From assembly GCA_002403375.1 (NCBI GenBank), contig DHHQ01000019.1, forward strand, positions 14,613 through 78,612: 64,000 nt of DNA, read 5' to 3'. A program made the translations under genes and the position numbers. This document shows positions 17,731 to 25,492 of this stretch, piece by piece. The notes under the pieces are model-generated. The model was not told the origin of the DNA. It made no database searches and saw nothing but the letters and a program-made list of their open reading frames with translations. Every line of letters starts with the position of its first letter. Position 1 is the stretch's first letter. This DNA comes from Thiobacillus denitrificans. GTDB taxonomy: Bacteria; Pseudomonadota; Gammaproteobacteria; Burkholderiales; Thiobacillaceae.

Positions 17731-18879
17731 TCACTGCGCGGCGGGGGCGGCGGCTTCGGCAGCGCCCCCACGCGCGGCTGCGATCTCGGCGGGCTGCGCC
17801 AGATCGCCCATCTTGTTGTTCCAGGCGTTGCGCTGGTACGTCACCACCGCAGCGATGTCGGCGTCGGACAGCTGGCCGCCGAATGCCGCCATCGCCGTGC
17901 CGGGACGCCCGTTCAGCACGACCTCGATATGCCCGGCGAGCGGCCCGGTCGCGACCGGTGAGCCGCTGATCGCCGGGAAGGCGCCCGGCAGCCCCCTGCC
18001 GTCGGCCTGGTGGCAGGCCGCGCAGTTGGCGAGGTAGACCTTCTCGCCGCGCTCGACCAGTTCGGCGACTTCGAACGCCCGCGCGCCGTCGGCCGCCGCG
18101 GCCTGCGCGGCGCCCTGCTTCTGCGCCACCCAGGCGCGGTAGTCGTCCTCCGACACCACCTCGACGACGATCGGCATGAAGCCGTGGTCCTTGCCGCACA
18201 GCTCGACGCACTGCCCGCGGTAGGTGCCGATCTTGTCGGCCTTGAACCAGCTGTCGCGGATGAAGCCCGGGATCGCGTCCTGCTTGGCGCCCAGCGCCGG
18301 CACCCACCACGAGTGGATGACGTCGTTGGCGGTGATGAGGAGGCGCACCCGCTTGCCAACCGGCACCACCATCGGCTCGTCGACTTCCAGCAGGTAGTGT
18401 TCGCCCTTGGCCGCCTTGCCTTCGATCTGCGCGCGCGGCGTGGAAAGGCTGCTGGTGAAGCTGATGCCGTCGTTGAGGTAGTCGTAGCCCCACTTCCACT
18501 GGTAGCCGGTGATCTTGACGGTCATGTCAGGGTCGGAGGTGTCCTTCATGTCGATCACCACCTTGGCCGCCGGGTACGCCATGCCGACCAGGATCACGAA
18601 GGGGATCACCGTCCAGATGATCTCGACCGTGGTGTTCTCGTGGAAGTGCGCCGCCTTGTGGCCGACCGACTTGCGGTGCTTGATCAGCGAATAGAACATC
18701 GCGCCGAACACCACGACGAAAATGCCGAGGCAGACCAGCATGATGAGGTTGTGCAGCTGGAAAACGTCCGCGGCGACCTGGCTCGCCGGCGTCTGCAGGT
18801 TGTATGCGTAGTCCGCCAGCACCGCCTGGCTCGCCCCCAGCGCCAGCGCGCCCGTCCCTGCCTGCCCTATGCTCTTCAT
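17731..18879 (-). CDS. ctaC: Cytochrome c oxidase subunit II with fused cytochrome c domain
   Basis: Electron-entry subunit. The 382-residue protein has two membrane helices, then a cupredoxin domain with the CuA ligands H189, C224, C228, H232 and M235. A C-terminal cytochrome c domain follows with CAACH at 286-290, which makes this a caa3-type oxidase able to receive electrons through its own c-heme. An Ala-rich tail ends the protein. It overlaps the DUF2244 gene by four bases. Confidence 0.96.
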   Translation of the reverse strand: MKSIGQAGTGALALGASQAVLADYAYNLQTPASQVAADVFQLHNLIMLVCLGIFVVVFGAMFYSLIKHRKSVGHKAAHFHENTTVEIIWTVIPFVILVGMAYPAAKVVIDMKDTSDPDMTVKITGYQWKWGYDYLNDGISFTSSLSTPRAQIEGKAAKGEHYLLEVDEPMVVPVGKRVRLLITANDVIHSWWVPALGAKQDAIPGFIRDSWFKADKIGTYRGQCVELCGKDHGFMPIVVEVVSEDDYRAWVAQKQGAAQAAAADGARAFEVAELVERGEKVYLANCAACHQADGRGLPGAFPAISGSPVATGPLAGHIEVVLNGRPGTAMAAFGGQLSDADIAAVVTYQRNAWNNKMGDLAQPAEIAAARGGAAEAAAPAAQ

Positions 18880-19427
18880 CGCGTATCCCCATCCTCTCTC
18901 GACGTTGTTATGGTCGTGCGGGCGCGTTGTTCGGGTGTTTCTGTGCCTTGCAGCCTGCGGATCAAGCTTGCGGCCAGCTGCAGGCGCGCCTCGTCACTCA
19001 GGTATAGACCGACTTCCGTTTCCCGGCCATGCGAACGCAGGCAGAGGCGGCAGTTCCTGCCGCGCGCCGAGCAGTCGCATACGACGCGTACCCACTGGCG
19101 ATTCATCGTCCGGCGGCCGGTCTGCCGGCCGCTGCGCCATTCCAGCACCACCGAATCGCCGTCGACGGTGAGCGTCTCGAAGTCGTGCTCGCGGCTGCGC
19201 AGCGTCTTCAGCGCCCAGCCGAGGAAGGCGACCTCCACGCCCGCGAACGGCAGGACCGGCCAGTAACCGAGAGCCGCGAGCCCGAGCGCGAGCCCGAGGC
19301 TCAGCGCCGCCAGACTCGTGAATAGCAGGCGTTCCTCGGCGCGTGTCAGCGAACAGCGCGGGCGGGAATGGAACACGAACGCGCCTGCCGACCCGCCCAT
19401 GGCAGCTGCCCTGTCCGCCTGTTCCAT
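18876..19427 (-). CDS. DUF2244 family integral membrane protein
   Basis: A 183-residue protein with two adjacent membrane helices (about residues 36-75) and a cytoplasmic domain with FETLTVDGDSVVLEWR and GLYLSDEARLQLAASLIRRL, typical of DUF2244. The central CDCSARGRNCRLCLRS adds a cysteine cluster (CxC...CxxC), unusual and possibly metal-binding. It is the first gene of the cox operon and is coupled to ctaC by an ATGA overlap. Function unknown. Confidence 0.8.
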   Translation of the reverse strand: MEQADRAAAMGGSAGAFVFHSRPRCSLTRAEERLLFTSLAALSLGLALGLAALGYWPVLPFAGVEVAFLGWALKTLRSREHDFETLTVDGDSVVLEWRSGRQTGRRTMNRQWVRVVCDCSARGRNCRLCLRSHGRETEVGLYLSDEARLQLAASLIRRLQGTETPEQRARTTITTSREDGDTR

Positions 19428-19562
19428 GTCGAAAAAGAGGAGCCCGTGTGCGGCGATCTGTCGCGGACACTAACACGACGCCGTTCGGAATGACAAGTTT
19501 TTGCCGGCGCCTAACTTGTTGATTTAGTGGTTATATTTGAATAGTTGACTATTCTTGTATGC
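19428..19562 (-). promoter_or_regulatory. Intergenic control region between bioD and the cox operon
   Basis: AT-rich gap. Nine bases after the bioD stop lies a perfect 16-bp palindrome, GAATAGT-TG-ACTATTC (19539-19554). Further down on the - strand TTGTCA (near 19493) resembles a -35 box, followed after about 17 nt by a poor -10. The palindrome could be an operator for the cox operon or a short terminator of the bio operon; it lacks a following T run. Confidence 0.4.
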
Positions 19563-20234
19563 TTATTTCTTGGGCAGCACGAGCCACTCGTGCGCGGCCA
19601 CGGCGCGCGCCGGATCGGCGACGAAAGGCTGCGCGCCGAGGCAGGGCCCCGCCAGGCGCGCGCGCAGCGCGTCGAGGTTCTCGGCCTGGCAGGCCATGGC
19701 GGGATCGATGTGGTTGCCGATCCAGCCGGCCCACGGCAGCCCGCGGGTGGCCACGGATTCGGCGGTCAGCAGCGCGTGGTTGAGGCAGCCGAGCCGCAGG
19801 CCGACCACCAGCACGACGGGAAGCGCCAGCCGCTGCGCGAGGTCGGCCATGTCCTCGCTGTCGTTGAGCGGCACCCGCCAGCCGCCTGCGCCTTCGACGA
19901 CCACCACGTCGGCCGCCGCGGCGAGCCGTTCGTAGGCGGCGGCGATCACCGCCAGATCGATGCGCGCGCCGGCCTGTGCCGCGGCGATGTGCGGGGCGAT
20001 GGCCGGCTCGAAGGCGTAGGGGTTGACGTCGGCGAGGTCGGCCGCGACGTTCGCCGCCTGCATCAGCGCGGCCACGTCCTCGTTCAGCGCGCCGGGATCG
20101 AAGCCCGCGGCGACCGGCTTCATCGCCGCGACGCGCAAGCCTTGCGCGCGCAGCGCATGGATCAGCGCCACCGCCACCCGCGTCTTGCCGACGCCGGTGT
20201 CGGTGCCGGTGACGAAGAAGCCGCGCGCGCTCAT
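19563..20234 (-). CDS. bioD: Dethiobiotin synthetase
   Basis: ATP-dependent carboxylation and ring closure of diaminopelargonate to dethiobiotin. The 223-residue protein opens with GFFVTGTDTGVGKT (P-loop), then KPVAAGF and VVVEGAGGWRVPL, all conserved in BioD. The ATG at 20234 forms an ATGA overlap with the bioC stop. The much longer frame to 21056 is antisense-like shadow of bioC. It is the last gene of the bio operon. Confidence 0.96.
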   Translation of the reverse strand: MSARGFFVTGTDTGVGKTRVAVALIHALRAQGLRVAAMKPVAAGFDPGALNEDVAALMQAANVAADLADVNPYAFEPAIAPHIAAAQAGARIDLAVIAAAYERLAAAADVVVVEGAGGWRVPLNDSEDMADLAQRLALPVVLVVGLRLGCLNHALLTAESVATRGLPWAGWIGNHIDPAMACQAENLDALRARLAGPCLGAQPFVADPARAVAAHEWLVLPKK

Positions 20235-21151
20235 GCGAGACCGAGCTTCCGGCGCCGCTCGCCGATGGCGAACTCGATCACCTGGCGGCCGTCCGCGCGT
20301 TGCGTCTTGTCGCCGGCCCAGGCGTGGCCGTAGATGACCTCGAAGGTCGCCGGCAGGCGGTCGTCGACGCGCTTCGCCTCGTAGGCCTGTTCCAGTCGTC
20401 GCCACGCCGTCTTGCCGAGCAGGCCGCGGCGGCGCGCTGCCGCCGCGTTGTGCGCGCCGATGCCCTTGAGGTCGCGCATCAGGCTCCTCAGGTCCGTATA
20501 GGTCAGGGTCAGCATCTCCATCTCCATCACCGGGCTGGCGAACCCGGCGTGGATCAGCATGTCGCCGATGTCGTGCAGGTCGATGAAGCGGTTGACGTGC
20601 GGCGCGTCGTCGACTTCGGCGAAAGCGGCGCGCAGTTCCTTCAGCGTGTCGGGGCCGAAGGTCGCGAACATCAGCAGCCCGCCCGGCGCCAGCGTGCGGT
20701 GGAAGCCGCGCAAGGTCGCCTCGAGGTCGTGCGCCCACTGCAAGGCAAGGCTGGACCAGACGAGGTCGGCGCTGTTCGCCGCCAGCGGCAGCCGCTCCAT
20801 GTCGGCGCACACCAGATGCGTGGCGCGCGCCGCGGACGGCGCCAGCTGCGCGAGCGCGCGCTGCATCAGGCCGGGCTGCGGCAGGCGGGCGCGCGCCGCG
20901 GCGAGCATCGCCGGCGCGATGTCGAGCGCGCAGAGCTCCGCTTCGGCGTAGCGCGCCCGCAGGTGCGCGAGGCCGTAGCCGGTCCCGGTGCCGACGTCGA
21001 GCACCCGGCCCGGTTTCAGCGCCGTATAGCCAAGCCGCTCGAGCAGGCGGTCGCACACCTCGCGCTGCAACACCGCGTGGGCGTCGTAGCTCGCGGCGGC
21101 CTGGTCGAACGAGCGCCGTACCTCGGCGAAATCGAGTTCTGCTTCAGTCAT
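20231..21151 (-). CDS. bioC: Malonyl-ACP O-methyltransferase BioC
   Basis: SAM-dependent methyltransferase that disguises malonyl-ACP so that fatty acid synthesis can build the pimeloyl chain. The 306-residue protein has SFDQAAASYDAHAVLQREVCDRL, SAM motif I VLDVGTGTGYG and the post-motif SLALQWAHDL typical of BioC. The ATG at 21151 is eight bases before the end of bioH. It acts before BioH in the same pathway. Confidence 0.94.
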   Translation of the reverse strand: MTEAELDFAEVRRSFDQAAASYDAHAVLQREVCDRLLERLGYTALKPGRVLDVGTGTGYGLAHLRARYAEAELCALDIAPAMLAAARARLPQPGLMQRALAQLAPSAARATHLVCADMERLPLAANSADLVWSSLALQWAHDLEATLRGFHRTLAPGGLLMFATFGPDTLKELRAAFAEVDDAPHVNRFIDLHDIGDMLIHAGFASPVMEMEMLTLTYTDLRSLMRDLKGIGAHNAAAARRRGLLGKTAWRRLEQAYEAKRVDDRLPATFEVIYGHAWAGDKTQRADGRQVIEFAIGERRRKLGLA

Positions 21152-21890
21152 GGGCAAAACGCCGGATGGCATCGGCCACCGTTTCGGCGTCCGACAGGTG
21201 CGGCGCGTGCGCGGCACGCGGCAATTCGAGGTGCTGCGCGGCAGGCAGCGTTTCGGCCAGCCAGGCGCCGGCCGCGGCCGGGGTCAGCGTGTCCAGCGCG
21301 CCGTGCAGCACCAGCGTCGGCTGCGCCAGGCGCGCCAGCTCGCCGCGCAGGTCGGTGTCGCGCAGGATCGCCAGTCCCGCCGCCAGCGCGGCCGCTTCGG
21401 CGGGCGCCGCGGCAAGCACGGTCTGGCGCAACTGCTGCAGCAGGCTTTTCTGCCCCGGCATGCCGCGCGTCTGCAGGCTGAGAAAGCGCAGCAGCGTCGC
21501 CTCCGGCTCGGCGAGCAGCGCCGCGCCGAACGCCTCGAGATCGGGGATCGCCATGCCGCACGTCCAGCCGCCGTCGGCGACGAATTTCGGCGTCGACGCC
21601 AGCAGCACGAGGCGCGCGACCTTGCGCGGATGGTCGAGCGCGGCGCGCATCGCGACCTGGCCGCCGAGCGACCAGCCGAGCAGGACGGCGTCGTCAGGCA
21701 GCTGCGCGGCGAGGTCGTCCGCCCAGGCCTGGAGCGTGTTCACTCCGAGCGCGGGACGGCCGCCGTGGCCGGGCAAATCGAGCGGCCGCACGTCGAAGGC
21801 ATCCGCGAGCAGGCCGGCGAGCGCGTCGAACACGCGCGCGTTCATGCCCCAGCCGTGCAACAGTGCGAGAACGGGTTTAAGCGAGTTCAT
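21144..21890 (-). CDS. bioH: Pimeloyl-ACP methyl ester carboxylesterase BioH
   Basis: Serine hydrolase that removes the methyl group from pimeloyl-ACP methyl ester. The 248-residue alpha/beta hydrolase has LLHGWGMN near the N-terminus, the nucleophile elbow GWSLGG, the acid in LHGALDTLTP and the histidine in RAAHAPHLS. The ATG at 21890 is inside the end of bioF (14-nt overlap), suggesting translational coupling. Confidence 0.94.
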   Translation of the reverse strand: MNSLKPVLALLHGWGMNARVFDALAGLLADAFDVRPLDLPGHGGRPALGVNTLQAWADDLAAQLPDDAVLLGWSLGGQVAMRAALDHPRKVARLVLLASTPKFVADGGWTCGMAIPDLEAFGAALLAEPEATLLRFLSLQTRGMPGQKSLLQQLRQTVLAAAPAEAAALAAGLAILRDTDLRGELARLAQPTLVLHGALDTLTPAAAGAWLAETLPAAQHLELPRAAHAPHLSDAETVADAIRRFAHD

Positions 21891-23115
21891 GCAGGGCCTC
21901 GACGAGTTGCGCGACGTCGTCGTCGCTGTGCGCCGCCGACAGCGTGATCCGCAGCCGTGCGGTGCCCTCGGGGACGGTCGGCGGGCGAATCGCCGGCACC
22001 AGCAGGCCGCGCTCGAGCAGCGCACGCGACAGCCGCAGCGCCTCGGCATTGGCGCCGACCACCAGCGGCTGGATCGGCGTTGCGGACGCCATCAGCGTGC
22101 CCGTCTTGAGGTCGGCGAGGCCGGTGCGCAGGCGTGCCACATGGCCGGCGAGCCGCGCGCGCCGGGCCTCCCCCGTCTCGATCTGATGCATGCTCTCGAG
22201 CAGGCAGGCGGCCAGCAACGGCGGCGACGCCGTGGTGTAGACGTAGGAACGCGCCTTCTGCACCAGCCAGTCGACGACGTCCGGGTGCGCCGCGACCGCG
22301 GCGCCGGAGACGCCGGCGGCCTTGCCGAGCGTCGCCAGGTAGATCACGCGGTCGCTCGCGCGGGCGCGCCCGGTCAGGCCGCCGCGGCCGCCGCCCAGCA
22401 CGCCGAAGCCATGTGCGTCGTCGAGATAGAGCCAGGCGTCGTAGCGCTCGGCGAGGTCGAGCAGCGCGTCGACCGGCGCGATATCGCCGTCCATGCTGAA
22501 CACGAGGTCCGACGCGATCAGCTTGTCCTGCGCCGTGCTTTTCGCCAGCTGGCTTTCCAGCTGCGCCAGGTCGAGATGGCGATAGCGGCTGAAGGCGGCG
22601 CCCGAGAGCCGCGCCGCGTCGACCAGCGAGGCGTGGTTGAGCCTGTCGGCGAACACTTCGGCGCGGCGGCCGGCGAGCGCGGTGACCACGCCGAGGTTGG
22701 CCATGTAGCCGGTGGAAAACAGCAGCGCCGCCGGCTTGCCGACGAAGCGCGCGAAGGCGGCCTCGAAGTCGTGATGGAAGCGGTGGTGGCCGGTGATGAG
22801 GTGCGCGGCGCCGGCACCCACGCCGCACGCGTCGAGCGCCGCGTGGGCCGCGGCGACCAGCGCCGGGTCAGCGGCGAGCCCGAGGTAGTCGTTGCTGCAG
22901 AACGAGATCACGCGCCGGCCGTCGATGGCGACGTGTGCGCCCTGCGCGCCGTCGAGAACCGGACGCCGGCGCTCGAGGTGCTCGGCCTTCAGCGCCGCCA
23001 GCCCCTGCTGCAGGCGGGTCAGCGCATGGAACCCGGAAACCGCAGTTGACCGCTTGCCGGCTTCACTCCGGTCAGCGTGAATACCCGCGTTGCAGCCGTC
23101 GTTTCGGTTCGCCAT
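21877..23115 (-). CDS. bioF: 8-amino-7-oxononanoate synthase with element-encoded N-terminal extension
   Basis: PLP enzyme condensing pimeloyl-ACP with alanine. Conserved features are FCSNDYLGLA, SMDGDIAPV, YLDDAHGFGVLG and the PLP-lysine region LATLGKAAGVSGAAV, and the C-terminus ends as in E. coli BioF. The protein is 412 residues, about 28 longer than usual. Homology begins at F29 (FHALTRLQQGL), exactly at the outer edge of an inverted-repeat element whose inside encodes residues 1-28. No other ATG in frame exists near the homology start, and no clear ribosome-binding site precedes 23115. Confidence 0.93.
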   Translation of the reverse strand: MANRNDGCNAGIHADRSEAGKRSTAVSGFHALTRLQQGLAALKAEHLERRRPVLDGAQGAHVAIDGRRVISFCSNDYLGLAADPALVAAAHAALDACGVGAGAAHLITGHHRFHHDFEAAFARFVGKPAALLFSTGYMANLGVVTALAGRRAEVFADRLNHASLVDAARLSGAAFSRYRHLDLAQLESQLAKSTAQDKLIASDLVFSMDGDIAPVDALLDLAERYDAWLYLDDAHGFGVLGGGRGGLTGRARASDRVIYLATLGKAAGVSGAAVAAHPDVVDWLVQKARSYVYTTASPPLLAACLLESMHQIETGEARRARLAGHVARLRTGLADLKTGTLMASATPIQPLVVGANAEALRLSRALLERGLLVPAIRPPTVPEGTARLRITLSAAHSDDDVAQLVEALHELA

Positions 23116-23269
23116 TCAATTGACACCGCTACGCACCCGACGGCACCCCCGGGCGCGCGCCTGGCTTTGTCGCTTCTCCTTGCAGGCCCCGGCCTGCTGC
23201 GTCGTCGCTTCGCGCCATCCACACGCCCGGACGCGCCCTCGGGCGCGCCCAACTGCAGTTCCCGGGTTC
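23029..23269. repeat. MITE-like element with 20-bp terminal inverted repeats between bioB and bioF
   Basis: The left end GAACCCGGAAACCGCAGTTG (23029-23048) and right end CAACTGCAGTTCCCGGGTTC (23250-23269) are inverted copies matching at 18 of 20 positions, 201 nt apart. The interior is GC-rich with a small hairpin (ACGCGCCC-TC-GGGCGCGC, near 23231-23248) and no recognisable transposase. The left end lies inside bioF codons 23-29 and the right end five bases after the bioB stop region. Size and structure fit a non-autonomous miniature element or a large imperfect palindromic repeat. Target-site duplication was not evident. Confidence 0.7.
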
Positions 23270-23273
23270 AAAC

Positions 23274-24227
23274 TCACAAGGGTTTCAGCCCGAGCGAATC
23301 GAACAGACGCTGGTCGCGCTCCCATTCCGGGTTGCCGGTGGTGAGCAGCTTCTCGCCGTAGAAGATCGAGTTGGCGCCGGCCAGGAAGCACAGCGCCTGC
23401 ACCGCATCGCTCATCTGCTGGCGGCCGGCCGACAGGCGCACGAAGCTCTTCGGCATGCAGATGCGCGCGACCGCGATGGTGCGCACGAACTCCAGCGGCT
23501 CCAGCGCCTCGGTGCCGGCGAGCGGCGTGCCCTCGACCTGCACCAGCAGGTTGATCGGCACCGACTCGGGCTGCGGGTCGAGCGACGCCAGCTGCGCGAT
23601 CAGGCCGGCGCGCTGGGTGCGCGATTCGCCCATGCCGACGATGCCGCCGCAGCAAACGTGGAGGTCGGCGTGGCGCACGCGCTCGAGGGTGTCGAGGCGG
23701 TCCTGGTACTCGCGGGTGGTGATGATGTCGCCGTAGAACTCGGGGGCGGTGTCGAGGTTGTGGTTGTAGTAGTCGAGGCCGGCTTCCTTGAGCTGCTCGG
23801 CCTGGCCGTCCTTCAGCATGCCCAGCGTGGCGCAGGTCTCGAGTCCCAGCGCCTTGACCTCGCGCACCATGTCGAGCACCGGCTCGAGGTCGCGCTGCTT
23901 CGGCCCGCGCCACGCGGCGCCCATGCAGAAGCGCGAGGCGCCGGCGGCCTTGGCGGCCTTCGCTGCCTTCAGCACGTCGTCGAGGTCGAGCATGCCCTGG
24001 TTCTCGACGCCGGCGTCGTAGCGCACCGACTGCGGGCAGTAGCCGCAGTCCTCGGAGCAGCCGCCGGTCTTGATCGACAGCAGCGTCGACAGCTGCACGC
24101 GGTTGGGGTCGAAGTGCTCGCGGTGCACCGTCTGCGCGCGGAACATCAGGTCGGCGAACGGCAAGGCGAACAGCGCCTCGATCTCGGCCATGGTCAGGCG
24201 GGCGGCGGGTTGGGTCAGGTCGTTCAT
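23274..24227 (-). CDS. bioB: Biotin synthase
   Basis: Radical-SAM enzyme inserting sulfur into dethiobiotin. The 317-residue protein has the 4Fe-4S motif CSEDCGYCPQS (C57, C61, C64) and conserved FCMGAAWRGP, YNHNLDTAPEFYG and the C-terminal IFYGEKLLTTGNPE region. The ATG at 24227 (MNDLTQPAARLTMAEIEALF) fits family starts, and the upstream frame to 24794 is not conserved. First gene of the bio operon. bioA is not in the window. Confidence 0.97.
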   Translation of the reverse strand: MNDLTQPAARLTMAEIEALFALPFADLMFRAQTVHREHFDPNRVQLSTLLSIKTGGCSEDCGYCPQSVRYDAGVENQGMLDLDDVLKAAKAAKAAGASRFCMGAAWRGPKQRDLEPVLDMVREVKALGLETCATLGMLKDGQAEQLKEAGLDYYNHNLDTAPEFYGDIITTREYQDRLDTLERVRHADLHVCCGGIVGMGESRTQRAGLIAQLASLDPQPESVPINLLVQVEGTPLAGTEALEPLEFVRTIAVARICMPKSFVRLSAGRQQMSDAVQALCFLAGANSIFYGEKLLTTGNPEWERDQRLFDSLGLKPL

Positions 24228-24268
24228 GGGGTCTCGCTTGGTCAGATGTTCAGGGGTGCAACGCCGGC

Positions 24269-24724
24269 TCAGTGGGCGTCCACCTCGATGGTCAGGTCCT
24301 GCCACGGCTCGCGCGCGGCGCGGTAGATGTCGACCAGCGCCCACGGCACGATGATCGCGATCGCGAAGCCGAGCACCAGCAGCACGCCCTGCAGGCCGCC
24401 GAGCAGGCCGTAGATCATCGGGCCGACCACCACCAGGCTGCCCATCACGCCGTAGAATCGGTAGCCTGCCCACTTGTTGTAATGCCCGACGCGCGGGTTG
24501 GGGTGGTGGGCGATGCTGGCGTAGACGAAGATTGACGCGCCGAGCCAGATCATCACCGGCGGCAGCGACAGCACCAGCGGCAGGAAGCCGACCTTCTGGC
24601 TGGCGAACAGCTTGCCGACCAGCAGCGCGGAAAGCGACAGCATCAGCGCCACCACGGTGATGATGTTGAAGAGCTGGGCGTTCAGGCGGGAGGAGGCAGC
24701 GGGGATGACGCGGGTGGCTTTCAT
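24269..24724 (-). CDS. Hypothetical four-helix membrane protein upstream of bioB
   Basis: A 151-residue protein (start at 24724, MKATRVIPAASSRLNAQLFN) with about four hydrophobic segments: FNIITVVALMLSLSALLVG, VLSLPPVMIWLGASIFVYA, a third around YGVMGSLVVVGPMIYG and a fourth around LVLGFAIAIIVPWALVDIY. Between them lies the polar HHPNPRVGHYNKWAGYR. The family is not recognised. It precedes bioB by 41 nt on the same strand and may share its transcript. The divergent comF start is about 54 nt away. Confidence 0.7.
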   Translation of the reverse strand: MKATRVIPAASSRLNAQLFNIITVVALMLSLSALLVGKLFASQKVGFLPLVLSLPPVMIWLGASIFVYASIAHHPNPRVGHYNKWAGYRFYGVMGSLVVVGPMIYGLLGGLQGVLLVLGFAIAIIVPWALVDIYRAAREPWQDLTIEVDAH

Positions 24725-24778
24725 GGGGCGGATTGTCGGGGGCGGCGGCGCGGCTGTCAAATCGCGAGGGGCCATAAA

Positions 24779-25492
24779 TTGAACATCCGCTCAATCATTA
24801 ATCAACTCGTTCCCCACGCCTGCCTGCTCTGCGGGGGCCCCGCGGGCGACGGCCCGCTGTGCGGCGGCTGCCGGGCCGACCTGCCCTGGCACCGCCAGCC
24901 GCAGTGCCCGCAATGTGCGCTGCCCACCCCGGCGGGCCAGCTGTGCGGCGCCTGTCTCGGGCACGCGCCCTCGTTCGACCGCACCCGCGCCGCGCTGACC
25001 TACGGCTTCCCGCTCGACCGCCTGATCCCGCGCCTGAAGTACCACGGCCAGCTCGCGGTCGCGCCGGTGCTCGGCGAATGCCTGGCCGAGGCCGTGGGAG
25101 ACGTCCCGCGCCCCGACCGCCTGGTGGCGATGCCGCTGCACCCGGCGCGCATCCGCGAGCGCGGCTTCAACCACGCGAGCGAAATCGCCCGCGAGGTGGC
25201 GAAGCGTCTCGGCGTGCCGCTCGACACCGCGAGCTGCCGGCGCGTCCGCGACACGCCGCCGCAGATGGGCCTCAAGCACGCAGAACGGCGGCGCAACGTG
25301 CGCGGCGCGTTCGCGTGCACAGGGGACGTCCGCGGGCAGCGCATCGCGCTGGTCGACGACGTGATGACGACCGGGACCAGCCTCGACGAGCTGGCGAAGA
25401 CGCTCAAGGACGCGGGCGCGGCAGCGGTCGAGACCTGGGTGGTGGCGCGCACGCTGCCCCGCGGCGAAACCGCCGGGCCAGCTCAGCCGTAG
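24779..25492 (+). CDS. comF: ComF family protein (phosphoribosyltransferase domain)
   Basis: Homologue of competence protein ComF/GntX. The 237-residue protein has an N-terminal zinc-ribbon with CLLCGGPAGDGPLCGGC and CPQCALPTPAGQLCGAC, and a phosphoribosyltransferase fold with the PRPP motif ALVDDVMTTGTS. The frame starts with TTG; no ATG is available before the zinc motif. It is divergent from the bio operon, as in many proteobacteria, and its 3' end overlaps dgt by 10 nt tail to tail. Confidence 0.92.
   Translation: MNIRSIINQLVPHACLLCGGPAGDGPLCGGCRADLPWHRQPQCPQCALPTPAGQLCGACLGHAPSFDRTRAALTYGFPLDRLIPRLKYHGQLAVAPVLGECLAEAVGDVPRPDRLVAMPLHPARIRERGFNHASEIAREVAKRLGVPLDTASCRRVRDTPPQMGLKHAERRRNVRGAFACTGDVRGQRIALVDDVMTTGTSLDELAKTLKDAGAAAVETWVVARTLPRGETAGPAQP

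Noticed and set aside
20231..21056. Extension of bioD to a 497-residue protein
   Set aside because: The added part is a shadow of bioC; BioD motifs begin right after the ATG at 20234.
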